61,777 nucleotides of DNA from NCBI RefSeq assembly GCF_001514215.1, contig NZ_KQ948879.1, positions 1-61,777 on the forward strand. Direction: 5' to 3'. This document shows positions 34,366 to 42,981 of the stretch, one piece after another; position 1 is the stretch's first letter, and every line of letters begins with the position of its first letter. A program made the translations under genes and the position numbers. The notes beneath the pieces were generated by a model. That model was not told where the DNA came from, searched no databases, and saw only the letters and a list, made by a program, of their open reading frames with translations. This DNA is from Streptomyces bungoensis. GTDB lineage: Bacteria > Actinomycetota > Actinomycetes > Streptomycetales > Streptomycetaceae.

Positions 34366-35696
34366 CGGGCGGCCTCCATGACGTTCGCGGCCGGGGCGCT
34401 GCGGACCAGGCGGACGCGTTCGGCGCGGTAGTGGCCGACCTGGCGGACGGACAGCCGCCAGCCGGGCAGCTCGGCCCGGTCGCCGGGGGCCGGGATGCGG
34501 CCCAGCAGGTCGGCGACGAGTCCGGCGACGGTCTCGTACGGCCCCTCGGGCACGGCGAGGCCGATGCGCCGCAGGGTGTCGACCCGGCAGCTGCCGTCCA
34601 CGTCCCAGGCGGGCCGGCCCTCCTCCGGCGGTGCCGGGGCGAGCTCGGGCACGTCCTTGGCGTCGTGCTCGTCGCGGACCTCGCCGACGAGTTCCTCGAC
34701 GATGTCCTCCAGGGTGACCACGCCGGCCGTGCCGCCGTACTCGTCGACCACGACGGCGATGGGCTGCTCGCTGCGCAGCCGCGCGAGCAGGGGCTGCACC
34801 GGCAGGGTCTCGGGGACGAGGAGCGCCTTGCGGGCGATGCGGGTCACGGGGGTGCGCAGCCGGTCGTGCGCGGGGACCGCCAGGGCGTCCTTGAGGTGGG
34901 CCATCCCGACGATCTCGTCGATCTTCTCCCGGTAGACGGGGAACCGGGACAGGCCGGTGGCGCGGGTCAGGTTGACCACGTCCTCGGCGGTCGCCGAGTC
35001 CTGCAGGGCGCTGACCTTCACGCGGGGGGTCATGACGTGCTGTGCGGTCAGGTCGCCGAGGGACAGGGTGCGCACGAAGAGGTCGGCGGTGTCCTGCTCC
35101 AGGGCGCCGGCCTGCGCGGAGTGCCGGGCCAGGGACACCAGCTCCCCCGGGGTGCGGGCGGAGGCCAGCTCGTCGGCGGGTTCGACGCCGAGGGCGCGCA
35201 CCAGCCGGTTGGCGACCGTGTTGAGCACGGCGATCACCGGGCGGAACAGCCGGGAGAAGTGTGCTTGCGGCCCGGCGACGAAGCGCGCGACCTGCATCGG
35301 CCGGGACACGGCCCAGTTCTTGGGCACGAGCTCGCCGACCACCATCTGGATCGCCGAGGCCAGCAGCATGCCGGTGACCACGGCGACACCGGGGACGGCG
35401 CCCCGGGGGATGCCGATCGCGGTGAACGGGCCGTGCAGCAGCCCGGCGAGCGCCGGTTCGGCGAGCATGCCGACGACGAGGGAGGTGATGGTGATGCCGA
35501 GCTGGGTGCCGGAGAGCTGGAAGGACAGTTCCTTCAGCGACTCCACGACCGCGTCGGCGCGCTTGTCGCCCTCGGCCGCGGCCTGCTCGGCGTCCGGGCG
35601 CTCGACCGTCACCAGGCCGAACTCGGCCGCCACGAAGAATCCGTTGGCGAGGATGAGCAGGAAGGCAGCTGCCAGGAGCAGCAGGGGGGTGGTCAT
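34362..35696 (-). CDS. CNNM/CorC-type hemolysin-family protein (first of pair)
   Basis: 444 residues. DUF21 domain (LILANGFFVAAEFGLVTVER at 14-33; MVVGELVPKNWAVSR near 120), a CBS pair (SRFPVYREKIDEIVGMAHLK near 250; VVVDEYGGTAGVVTLEDIVE near 310), then a CorC_HlyC C-terminal domain (WDVDGSCRVDTLRRIGL near 365). The tandem arrangement with a shorter paralogue, coupled by ATGA, is common in actinobacteria. The product is an inner-membrane protein. The name hemolysin is historical. Confidence 0.92.
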   Translation of the reverse strand: MTTPLLLLAAAFLLILANGFFVAAEFGLVTVERPDAEQAAAEGDKRADAVVESLKELSFQLSGTQLGITITSLVVGMLAEPALAGLLHGPFTAIGIPRGAVPGVAVVTGMLLASAIQMVVGELVPKNWAVSRPMQVARFVAGPQAHFSRLFRPVIAVLNTVANRLVRALGVEPADELASARTPGELVSLARHSAQAGALEQDTADLFVRTLSLGDLTAQHVMTPRVKVSALQDSATAEDVVNLTRATGLSRFPVYREKIDEIVGMAHLKDALAVPAHDRLRTPVTRIARKALLVPETLPVQPLLARLRSEQPIAVVVDEYGGTAGVVTLEDIVEELVGEVRDEHDAKDVPELAPAPPEEGRPAWDVDGSCRVDTLRRIGLAVPEGPYETVAGLVADLLGRIPAPGDRAELPGWRLSVRQVGHYRAERVRLVRSAPAANVMEAAR

Positions 35697-35920
35697 GATG
35701 CCGCCGCCTCCAGGTCCGCGCGGACGCGGTCCGCGGTATGTCGGGAGGGGGCGGCGCAGGTACTACAGGACGATCCGTCCATCGCCGGAGAGGGTCACTC
35801 CTCGGGTAGCAGGAACCCCTGGGCGCCGGGCGGCACGCAGGGGCGGAGGCGCAGCGAGGAGCGCCTCCCACACCAGGTTAATCAAGACAGGGCCCGCCGT
35901 GGCAGGGTGAAGGCCCCGAC

Positions 35921-36376
35921 TCAGCCCTGATCTTCCCCACCGGGGGGCGCCGTGTGCGCCTCGGCGAGGGCCCGCAGGGCGCGCGCGTCGGCGATGGCCC
36001 GCTGTTTGGCCAGGCCGGGCTGGATGCCGAGGGCGGGGAGGCTGGTGCCGTCGCTGAGGTCGAGGAACACCCAGGGGTCACCCGGGCGGAGGTTCACCCT
36101 GAGGATCTCCGCCCAGGCCAGACGCCGCTTGCCGGTGATGTTGACGACCGTGACGCCGGACTCGTCGGCGACGACCTTCACCCGGGCGAGCTGGGCCAGC
36201 ACCCAGAAGATCAGCGCCCCGGTGACGACGAAGCTGAGCCGCTCCCCCGGGCCGAGCTGCTCGAGGAGCATCGCGACCCCGGAGATCACCACGAAGATGA
36301 CGACGCCGGCGGTGAGCAGGATCGCCCTGGTGTGGCCGGGCCGGAAGGTGACGGGCAGGGTGGGCAGGTCGGACAT
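35921..36376 (-). CDS. PH-domain membrane protein
   Basis: 151 residues. Two transmembrane segments near residues 18-37 and 48-64, then a bacterial PH-like domain (VKVVADESGVTVVNITGKRR then LAWAEILRVNLRPGDPWVF, near 66-105). It is the last gene of the rib-his operon, 15 bp after hisG on the same strand. Proteins of this type are frequent next to hisG/ribH in actinobacteria, without known function. Confidence 0.82.
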   Translation of the reverse strand: MSDLPTLPVTFRPGHTRAILLTAGVVIFVVISGVAMLLEQLGPGERLSFVVTGALIFWVLAQLARVKVVADESGVTVVNITGKRRLAWAEILRVNLRPGDPWVFLDLSDGTSLPALGIQPGLAKQRAIADARALRALAEAHTAPPGGEDQG

Positions 36377-36391
36377 GGTCGTGCGGGTCCC

Positions 36392-37240
36392 TCAGAGGCG
36401 GCAGGCGTGGATGGCCGTGGTCAGGATGGCGCGGGCGCCGATCTCGTACAGGTCGTCCATGATCCGCTGGGCCTCCTTGGCGGGGACCATGGCGCGGACG
36501 GCGACCCAGCCCTCGTTGTGCAGCGGGGAGACGGTCGGCGACTCCAGGCCCGGGGTCAGCGCGACGGCCTTCTCCAGCTGCTCGACGCGGCAGTCGTAGT
36601 CCATCATCACGTACGTCCGGGCGACCAGGACGCCCTGGAGGCGGCGCAGGAACTGCTGGACCTTGGGTTCCTCGGCGTCGGCGCCGGTGCGGCGGATGAC
36701 GATCGCCTCGGACTTCATGATCGGCTCGCCGAAGACCTCCAGGCCCGCGTTGCGCAGGCTGGTGCCGGTCTCGACGACGTCGGCGATGACCTCGGCGACG
36801 CCCAGTTCGATGGCGGTCTCGACGGCGCCGTCCAGGTGGACGACGGAGGCGTCGACGCCGCGGTCGGCCAGGTGGCCGGCGACGATGCCCTCGTAGGAGG
36901 TGGCGACCGTCCGGCCCTTGAGGTCCTCGACACCGCTCGCGGTGCCGGGCTTGGCGGCGAAGCGGAAGGTGGAGCGGGCGAAGCCGAGCGGCAGGATCTC
37001 CTCGGCACCGGCTCCGGAGTCGACCAGCAGGTCGCGGCCGGTGACGCCGATGTCGAGGCGGCCGGAGGAGACGTAGATCGCGATGTCGCGCGGGCGGAGG
37101 TAGAAGAACTCGACCTCGTTCACCGGGTCGACGATCCGCAGCTCCTTGGACTCCCGGCGCTGCTGGTAGCCGGCCTCATGCAGCATCTCCGCCGCAGGGC
37201 CGGACAGGGAACCCTTGTTCGGGACGGCGATGCGCAGCAT
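36392..37240 (-). CDS. hisG: ATP phosphoribosyltransferase, long form
   Basis: Catalyses the first step of histidine synthesis (ATP + PRPP). The 282-residue length marks the long, homohexameric form with a C-terminal histidine-binding regulatory domain (MVPAKEAQRIMDDLYEIGAR near 255). The N-terminus reads MLRIAVPNKGSLSG, and the phosphate-binding signature is ADVVETGTSLRNAGLEV near 160. It follows hisE by 56 bp, both at the distal end of the riboflavin operon and away from the main his cluster. Confidence 0.96.
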   Translation of the reverse strand: MLRIAVPNKGSLSGPAAEMLHEAGYQQRRESKELRIVDPVNEVEFFYLRPRDIAIYVSSGRLDIGVTGRDLLVDSGAGAEEILPLGFARSTFRFAAKPGTASGVEDLKGRTVATSYEGIVAGHLADRGVDASVVHLDGAVETAIELGVAEVIADVVETGTSLRNAGLEVFGEPIMKSEAIVIRRTGADAEEPKVQQFLRRLQGVLVARTYVMMDYDCRVEQLEKAVALTPGLESPTVSPLHNEGWVAVRAMVPAKEAQRIMDDLYEIGARAILTTAIHACRL

Positions 37241-37296
37241 GAGGTCGGCTTCCTTCGTGTGACGGGGGTTGGTCTACGGCGTGTTCGGCAGGGGGA

Positions 37297-37569
37297 TCAC
37301 AGGTGGGCGTAGACGTCGTCCAGGGAGATCCCGCGGGCGACCATCATCACCTGGACGTGGTACAGCAGTTGCGAGATCTCCTCGGCGGCCGCCTCCCTGC
37401 CCTCGTACTCGGCGGCCATCCAGACCTCGGCGGCCTCTTCGACGACCTTCTTGCCGATGGCATGAACGCCCTTGCCGACCAGCTCTGCGGTGCGGGAAGT
37501 GGCGGGATCGCCGTGGGCGGCCTTGTGCTGGAGCTCGGTGAAGAGCTCCTCGAACGTCTTCTTGGACAT
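37297..37569 (-). CDS. hisE: Phosphoribosyl-ATP pyrophosphatase
   Basis: Second step of histidine synthesis: PR-ATP to PR-AMP. 90 residues, with the MazG-like helical fold: KTFEELFTELQHKAA at 4-18, GKKVVEEAAEVWMAAEYEG near 38-57 (metal-binding Glu residues), and EEISQLLYHVQVMMVARGI. Stand-alone form, not fused to HisI. It lies 34 bp after ribH. Confidence 0.96.
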   Translation of the reverse strand: MSKKTFEELFTELQHKAAHGDPATSRTAELVGKGVHAIGKKVVEEAAEVWMAAEYEGREAAAEEISQLLYHVQVMMVARGISLDDVYAHL

Positions 37570-37603
37570 GGTGGTCCTTACCCTACGCGCTCCGGCCGGT
37601 GCC

Positions 37604-38089
37604 TCAGTGCCAGGGTTCGGATACTGAGCGAAGTGTGGCCGCGGTCGACACAGCCGCGATCACCGCCTCGTGTCCCTTGTCCTCGTTCGACCCTTCCAGA
37701 CCGGCCCGGTCCAGGGCCTGCTCGTCGGTGTCGCAGGTGAGCACGCCGAAGCCGACCGGGACGCCGGTCTCCACGGAGACCTGGGTGAGTCCCTGGGTGA
37801 CGCCCTGGCACACGTAGTCGAAGTGGGGGGTGCCGCCGCGGATGACGACGCCGAGGGCGACGACCGCGTCGTAGCCGCGGCTCGCCAGGACCTTGGCGGC
37901 GACCGGGAGTTCGAAGCTGCCGGGGACCCGGATCAGCGTCGGCTCGTCGATCCCCAGTTCGTGCAGGGCGCGCAGGGCGCCGTTCACCAGGCCGTCCATC
38001 ACCTGCTCGTGCCACTGCGCCGCGATGACGGCGACCCTGAGGTCGCTCGCGCCCCGTACGGACAGCTCCGGTGCACCCTTGCCGCTCAC
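37604..38089 (-). CDS. ribH: 6,7-dimethyl-8-ribityllumazine synthase
   Basis: Condenses the ribAB product dihydroxybutanone phosphate with the ribitylaminouracil intermediate. 161 residues. Signatures are VIAAQWHEQVMDGLVNGA near 20, VPGSFELPVAAKVLA near 55, the catalytic-His region VVIRGGTPHFDYVCQG near 80-96, and PVGFGVLTCDTDEQALDRAG near 110. 23 bp downstream of ribAB. Confidence 0.97.
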   Translation of the reverse strand: MSGKGAPELSVRGASDLRVAVIAAQWHEQVMDGLVNGALRALHELGIDEPTLIRVPGSFELPVAAKVLASRGYDAVVALGVVIRGGTPHFDYVCQGVTQGLTQVSVETGVPVGFGVLTCDTDEQALDRAGLEGSNEDKGHEAVIAAVSTAATLRSVSEPWH

Positions 38090-38112
38090 GTCTCTCCTCA
38101 GTGCGTTCTTGC

Positions 38113-39414
38113 TTACTGGTTGCCGCAGGTGGCCGCGGGGGCCGCCACGGCCGGTGTGTCGAGCCAGGGCAGGTCGTGCCCCATCCGGTCCCGCTTGGTG
38201 CGCAGGTAGCGCAGGTTGTGCTCGCCGGCCTGGACCGGCATCGGCTCACGGCCGGTGACCTTCAGGCCGTGGCGCAGCAGCGCCTCGCTCTTCTCGGGAT
38301 TGTTGGTCATCAGGCGGACCCCGCGCACGCCGAGGTCCCGCAGGATCTGCGCGCCGGCGCCGTAGTCGCGGGCGTCGGCGGGCAGGCCGAGTTCGAGGTT
38401 GGCGTCGAGGGTGTCGTGGCCCTGCTCCTGCAGTTCGTAGGCCCGCAGCTTGGACAGCAGGCCGATGCCGCGTCCCTCGTGGCCGCGCAGGTAGACCAGC
38501 ACTCCCCTGCCCTCCTCCTGGATCCGCCGCAGGGAGGTGTCCAGCTGGGGGCCGCAGTCGCAGCGCAGGGAGGAGAAGACGTCCCCGGTGAGGCACTCGG
38601 AGTGCACGCGGACCAGGACGTCCTCGCCGTCGCCGATGTCGCCGTGGACGAGCGCGACGTGCTCGACGCCGTCGACGGTGGAGCGGTAGCCGTAGGCGGT
38701 GAAGGTGCCGTGCCGGGTGGGCAGGCGGGTCTCGGCCTCGCGGCGGACGGTGGGCTCGCTCCTGCGGCGGTAGGCGATCAGGTCCTCGATGGAGATGATC
38801 GTCAGGCCGTGCTTGCGGGCGAACGGGATGAGCTCGGGCAGGCGGAGCATGCGGCCGTCCTCGCCGGCGATCTCCACGATGGCGCCGGCCGGGCGGAGCC
38901 CGGCGAGCCGGGCGAGGTCGACGGCGGCCTCGGTGTGGCCGTTGCGGGCCAGGACGCCGCCGGGCCGGGCGCGCAGCGGGAAGACGTGCCCAGGCTTGAC
39001 GAAGTCGCCGGGCCGGGCGTCGCCGCTCGCGAGCAGCTGGAGGGTGGTGGCGCGGTCGGAGGCCGAGATGCCGGTGGTCACGCCGTGCGCGGCGGAGGCG
39101 TCCACGGAGACGGTGAAGGCGGTCTTCATGGACTCCGTGTTGTCCTCGACCATCTGCGGCAGCCGCAGCCGGTCGAGCTCCTCGCCCTCCATGGGCGCGC
39201 AGATCAGGCCGCGGCACTCGCTCATCATGAAGGCGACGATCTCGGGGGTCGCCTTCTCGGCGGCGACGACGAGGTCGCCCTCGTTCTCCCGGTCCTCGTC
39301 GTCCACGACCACGACCGGGCGGCCGGCCGCGATGTCGGCGACGGCCTGCTCGACGGGGTCGAGGGCGAAGTCCTCGATGTCGTCCGTGCGGTGGAGGATC
39401 GGTGCGGAGGTCAT
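38113..39414 (-). CDS. ribAB: Bifunctional DHBP synthase / GTP cyclohydrolase II
   Basis: Provides both riboflavin precursors. 433 residues. The N-terminal DHBP synthase domain carries VVVDDEDRENEGDLV near 36-50 and the HGVTTGISASDRATT stretch near 110. The C-terminal GTP cyclohydrolase II domain has the zinc site CLTGDVFSSLRCDCG near 270-285 and RGHEGRGIGLLSKL near 310. The ATG reading TSAPILHRT overlaps the ribM stop (ATGA). Confidence 0.97.
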   Translation of the reverse strand: MTSAPILHRTDDIEDFALDPVEQAVADIAAGRPVVVVDDEDRENEGDLVVAAEKATPEIVAFMMSECRGLICAPMEGEELDRLRLPQMVEDNTESMKTAFTVSVDASAAHGVTTGISASDRATTLQLLASGDARPGDFVKPGHVFPLRARPGGVLARNGHTEAAVDLARLAGLRPAGAIVEIAGEDGRMLRLPELIPFARKHGLTIISIEDLIAYRRRSEPTVRREAETRLPTRHGTFTAYGYRSTVDGVEHVALVHGDIGDGEDVLVRVHSECLTGDVFSSLRCDCGPQLDTSLRRIQEEGRGVLVYLRGHEGRGIGLLSKLRAYELQEQGHDTLDANLELGLPADARDYGAGAQILRDLGVRGVRLMTNNPEKSEALLRHGLKVTGREPMPVQAGEHNLRYLRTKRDRMGHDLPWLDTPAVAAPAATCGNQ

Positions 39415-40052
39415 GCCGGCGCTCCTTCCAGAACGGGCTGCGCGCTCTTGCGGGAGCGCAGCCACCAGTCGCGCATGCCCCACAGGACGAGTGCGCCGTA
39501 GATGACGTAGACGAAGCCGGAGAATGCGTAGCCGTTGGCGAAGTTGAGGGGCACGCCGACGACGTCGACGAGCAGCCAGGCGAACCAGAACTCGACCATG
39601 CCCTTGGCCTGGGCGTACATCGCGACGATGGTGCCGACGAAGATGTAGGCGTCCGGCCAGGGGTCCCAGGAGAGGCTGGGGTAGGCCTGGAAGAGGAGGG
39701 CGACGGCGACCGTGCCGGCGGCGGCCGCGGCCACCATCGCCACGCGCTCGCGCCAGGTGGCGAACCGGGGGACGATGTGGCCGTCCGCGGCGCGGTCCTT
39801 GGACCGCTGCCACTGCCACCAGCCGTAGAGCGCCACGGCCATGACGACGGCCTGCTTGCCGGCGCTGCCGGTGAGGTGGCCGTAGAAGGCGGCGAACAGG
39901 ACGAGGCCGGAGAGGAACTGCACGGGCCAGGTCCACAGGGAGCGGCGCCAGCCGAGGGCCAGGGTGATGAGGCCGAGTATGTTGCCGGTCATGTCCGACC
40001 AGATGATGCGCTGGCCGAAGAGCGTGAACGCCTCGGAGTTGAGCCAGTTCAC
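39411..40052 (-). CDS. ribM: RibM/PnuC-family riboflavin transporter
   Basis: A 213-residue PnuC-fold membrane protein with six to seven helices; family motifs are ALYGWWQWQRSK near 75 and FWFAWLLVDVVGVPLNFANG near 155. It starts at a GTG overlapping the ribE stop and ends overlapping ribAB, so it is embedded in the riboflavin operon. PnuC-like proteins in this position in actinobacteria (RibM/PnuX) take up riboflavin. A nicotinamide-riboside role is less likely given the context and FMN riboswitch. Confidence 0.88.
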   Translation of the reverse strand: MNWLNSEAFTLFGQRIIWSDMTGNILGLITLALGWRRSLWTWPVQFLSGLVLFAAFYGHLTGSAGKQAVVMAVALYGWWQWQRSKDRAADGHIVPRFATWRERVAMVAAAAAGTVAVALLFQAYPSLSWDPWPDAYIFVGTIVAMYAQAKGMVEFWFAWLLVDVVGVPLNFANGYAFSGFVYVIYGALVLWGMRDWWLRSRKSAQPVLEGAPA

Positions 40053-40654
40053 CGGCCGGCCCCCTGACCGGCCGCGAGCAGCCGCTCCACGTACTTGGCG
40101 ATGACGTCGACCTCGAGGTTGACCGGGTCGCCGGCCTGCTTCACGCCGAGCGTGGTCAGGGCGAGGGTGGTCGGGATCAGGCTGACGGTGAAGTAGTCGG
40201 GGCCGGCGTCCACGACCGTGAGGCTGATGCCGTCGACGGTGATGGAGCCCTTCTCCACGACGTAGCGGGCGAGGTCCGCCGGGAGGGAGATCTTGACGAT
40301 CTCCCAGTTCTCGGACGGCTTGCGCTCGATGACCCGGCCGGTGCCGTCCACGTGGCCCTGCACGATGTGCCCGCCGAGCCGCGCGCCCACGGCGGTGGGG
40401 CGCTCGAGGTTGACGCGGGAGCCGACGGTGAGCGCGCCCAGGCTGGAGCGGTTCAGGGTCTCGGCCATGACGTCGGCGGTGAACTCGTCGCCCTCGTGCT
40501 CGACGACGGTGAGACAGACCCCGTTCACGGCGATGGAGTCGCCGTGCTGCGCGCCCTCGGTCACGACGGGGCCGCGGAGCCGGAAGCGGGAGGCGTCGCC
40601 GAGGTTCTCGACGGCGGTGACCTCACCCAGCTCTTCGACGATTCCGGTGAACAC
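40049..40654 (-). CDS. ribE: Riboflavin synthase alpha chain
   Basis: Dismutates two lumazines to riboflavin. 201 residues made of two tandem lumazine-binding barrels. The first begins FTGIVEELGEV; DSIAVNGVCLTVV near 48 and its counterpart GSITVDGISLTVV near 145 show the internal duplication. GTG start with a strong AGGAGG box; the frame stays open far upstream into the riboswitch but that part is leader RNA. First gene of the operon. Confidence 0.96.
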   Translation of the reverse strand: MFTGIVEELGEVTAVENLGDASRFRLRGPVVTEGAQHGDSIAVNGVCLTVVEHEGDEFTADVMAETLNRSSLGALTVGSRVNLERPTAVGARLGGHIVQGHVDGTGRVIERKPSENWEIVKISLPADLARYVVEKGSITVDGISLTVVDAGPDYFTVSLIPTTLALTTLGVKQAGDPVNLEVDVIAKYVERLLAAGQGAGR

Positions 40655-40819
40655 TTCCCGGGTCCTCCTGCCTCTTCGGGCACGGACTCCGGGGCCTGTC
40701 GATGACGACAGAATGAAACGGGTGAGCACGCCGTGGAACTGTGTCGACGCCGAAAAGGACCCGTCCGGATGCGGACGAGCCCAGAGACGGCGGCGCGCAC
40801 ACGTGCATGCCGACCCGCC

Positions 40820-40946
40820 GCGCACTGCCTCCCATCCGGACTTTAACCGTCGGTCCAGGAATTTCACCTGGTCAACCGGCCGCTGGAAGCGACCGGGTCG
40901 CGGACTGTAACCGCCGGTTCGGACTTTCACCGACCCCGGAGTGCGC
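40820..40946 (-). promoter_or_regulatory. FMN riboswitch (RFN element)
   Basis: On the minus strand the closing stem GCGCACT/AGTGCGC brackets the conserved RFN blocks: GGTCGGTGAAAGTCCGAACC, GGCGGTTACAGTCCGCGACC, AGGTGAAATTCCTGGACCGA and CGGTTAAAGTCCGGATGGGA. It lies 165 bases before ribE in the same direction. FMN binding would reduce expression of ribE and the downstream genes. I see no clear terminator between it and ribE, so translational control is more likely. Confidence 0.97.
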
Positions 40947-41070
40947 TGCTTCTGGTACAGGGCCAGTGTGCCACGGCCGGCAACCGTCCATGGGGGCGAA
41001 TGCTGTGGATTGGCTCACAGCATCCTTGCCGGACTTCTCCGACGGGTCGTTAGTCCGGACCATTGACCGA

Positions 41071-41086
41071 ACTGGTCTAGTCCTTT
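41071..41086. promoter_or_regulatory. DasR-box-like sequence
   Basis: ACTGGTCTAGTCCTTT matches 13 of 16 positions of the DasR (GlcNAc regulator) box ACTGGTCTAGACCAGT as I recall it. It sits 125 bp upstream of the FMN riboswitch and after the ROK gene. It may be chance. Confidence 0.35.
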
Positions 41087-41204
41087 TATGGTGCGAGCGG
41101 TCCCGGCGGCGGTGACGAAGGCCCTTGCCCGCCGCCGGGCCGCCAGGTCCCACCCGGGGCTTGTCACCCATCGGGCAGCTGCGCGGGTAGCGGCGGGGCG
41201 GCCG

Positions 41205-42938
41205 CTAACGCTGGTCGGCCGGGGCGAACAGATCGTCCTGGGCCCGGTCCCGGGCGGTGAGCAGGGCTCCGCGCAGGACCGCCGTGCCGCCGAGGCTCCC
41301 GGCGCGCACCTCGGTGGCCAGCGGCGACATCCGCCGCAGCCGCTCCTCCACCATCCTCGCGAGCACCGGCCCCCCTGCCTGCCCGACCTCCCCGCCGAGC
41401 ACCACACACCCCGGGTCCAGCACGGCCACGACGGACGCGGCCCCCACGGCGATCCGGTCGGCGAGGACTTCGAGGAACCGGGCGGCACGGTCCGCACCGG
41501 CATGCGCGGGCCTCTCGGCGCCGCGGGGCCCCACGGACGCGGCAGCAGCGTGCCCGCGCACGGCGGACCGCGGCGCCGGGCCGGCCGCAGGCACGGCGGC
41601 CGCGCGCACCCCCGGCACCGACGACGGGGCATCGGCTTGTACGGCGTACTCCGCGAGCCTCTCGACCCCTCCGGGCCCGGCGGACGCCGCACCGATCGGC
41701 CCGCACGTGGCGGACTCCGGAGCCGGGTCCCCCGTACGTACGTCCGCCGCGTGCACCTCCGGCACCAGAAGCTCGGCGCCTACCGCACCGGCGGCTCCTG
41801 CCGCTGCGGCAGCGGCACCGGCGCGCCCGCGCACGGCGGACCGCGGCGCCGGGCCGGCCGCAGCTACGTCGGCCGCGCGCACCCCCGGCACCGACGACGG
41901 GGCATCGGCCTGTCGGGCGTCGTCCGCGCCGGCGGCCTCCGCCGCGGCGTCGGCCCGGTCCCCGTCCGGCAGTGGCCGGTCGTGGGCGTCGCGCACGCCG
42001 GTTCCGGAGCCGGCCGCAGGGGTTCCGCCGGCCGCCGTCACCGTCGCCACCGCCCCGCGGACCACCTCGGCGGCCCCCGGCCCGTCCGTCACCGCCGCCG
42101 TCGGCAGACCCAGCCCCCTCGCCAGGTCACCGATCGCCGCGGCCGCCGCCAGCGAGTGGAAGCCGCCGTCGCAGTCCGTCGAGGAGGGGAGGGAGGCGGT
42201 GCCGGGGACGGGGAGGAAGCCGATCTCCCCGGTGCCGCCGGAGGCGCCCCGGCGGAGGGTGCCGTCGAGGACGACCGCGGCGCCGACGCCGTGGCCCAGC
42301 CACAGCAGGACGAAGGTGTCGCGGTCGCGGGCGGCTCCTTCGCGCTGCTCGGCCAGGGCGGCCAGGTTCGTCTCGTTCTCGACGGTGACCCGGGCCTCGG
42401 GCAGGCGTTCCTGCAGGGTCGCGGCCAGCCGCCGGTGCCAGGCGGGCAGGCCGCCGGAGTCGCGGAGGTCACCGGTGGCGGGATCGATGAGCCCCGGCGC
42501 CCCGATGCCGACGGTGTGCAGCCGGTCCGCGCCGGCCTCCTTCACCGCCCGCTCCACCGCCGCCACCGCCAGGTCCACGGCGGGCCCGGTCCCGGTGTCC
42601 CCGCCGATCGGCACGGACGCCTCGGCCAGCACCCGCCCCACCAGGTCGGACACCAGCACGAAGACGCCCCCGGTGCGCACGTCGAGCGCGGCCAGGTGGG
42701 CACGGTCGGCGACGATGCCGTAGAGCCGCGCGTTGGGGCCCCGGCGCTGCTCGCCGGACTCGCCGACCACCGTGACCAGGCCGGAGGCGGTGAGCCGTTC
42801 CACCAGGTCGGCGACCGTCGGCCGGGACAGTCCGGTCAGCTGCTTCAGCTGCCCGGCCGTCAGCGGGCCCTCCTGCTGCAACAGCCCCAGGGCCAGCCGG
42901 TCGTTGATGGCCCGGGCGGTGCTCGGTGATGCGGGCAT
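41205..42938 (-). CDS. ROK-family transcriptional regulator with internal repeat insertion
   Basis: 577 residues against about 400 for typical ROK regulators. The N-terminal winged helix (GQLKQLTGLSRPTVADLVER near 32-51) and ROK fold are intact: GIGAPGLIDPATGDL near 145, VENETNLAALAEQREG near 185, GGTGEIGFLPVPG near 235. The zinc motif is degenerate (TDCDGGF). Residues ~310-480 are an Ala/Pro/Gly/Asp-rich insertion with repeats; QADAPSSVPGVRAA occurs twice, 91 residues apart. The fold resumes at VVAVLDPGCVVLGGEVGQAG. The ATG reading PASPSTARA is nine bases after GGGAGG. Divergent from an MFS gene, with an operator-like inverted repeat between. Confidence 0.9.
   Translation of the reverse strand: MPASPSTARAINDRLALGLLQQEGPLTAGQLKQLTGLSRPTVADLVERLTASGLVTVVGESGEQRRGPNARLYGIVADRAHLAALDVRTGGVFVLVSDLVGRVLAEASVPIGGDTGTGPAVDLAVAAVERAVKEAGADRLHTVGIGAPGLIDPATGDLRDSGGLPAWHRRLAATLQERLPEARVTVENETNLAALAEQREGAARDRDTFVLLWLGHGVGAAVVLDGTLRRGASGGTGEIGFLPVPGTASLPSSTDCDGGFHSLAAAAAIGDLARGLGLPTAAVTDGPGAAEVVRGAVATVTAAGGTPAAGSGTGVRDAHDRPLPDGDRADAAAEAAGADDARQADAPSSVPGVRAADVAAAGPAPRSAVRGRAGAAAAAAGAAGAVGAELLVPEVHAADVRTGDPAPESATCGPIGAASAGPGGVERLAEYAVQADAPSSVPGVRAAAVPAAGPAPRSAVRGHAAAASVGPRGAERPAHAGADRAARFLEVLADRIAVGAASVVAVLDPGCVVLGGEVGQAGGPVLARMVEERLRRMSPLATEVRAGSLGGTAVLRGALLTARDRAQDDLFAPADQR
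41553..41636. repeat. 84-bp direct repeat inside the ROK gene, copy 1
   Basis: It matches the segment at 41826-41909 except at three positions. The offset is 273 bp (91 codons), so the frame is kept. A more diverged third relative lies between the two, around 41705-41785. Confidence 0.9.
41826..41909. repeat. 84-bp direct repeat inside the ROK gene, copy 2
   Basis: Partner of the copy at 41553-41636. Both encode the DAPSSVPGVRAA...GPAPRSAVRG segment of the ROK insertion. Confidence 0.9.
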
Positions 42939-42981
42939 GACGGGCATCCTCCCAGACGCGGGGTGCCGGAATATCCACTAT

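Noticed and set aside
33283..35696. Hemolysin toxins
   Set aside because: The DUF21-CBS(-CorC) layout is of ion-homeostasis membrane proteins; the hemolysin label is historical.
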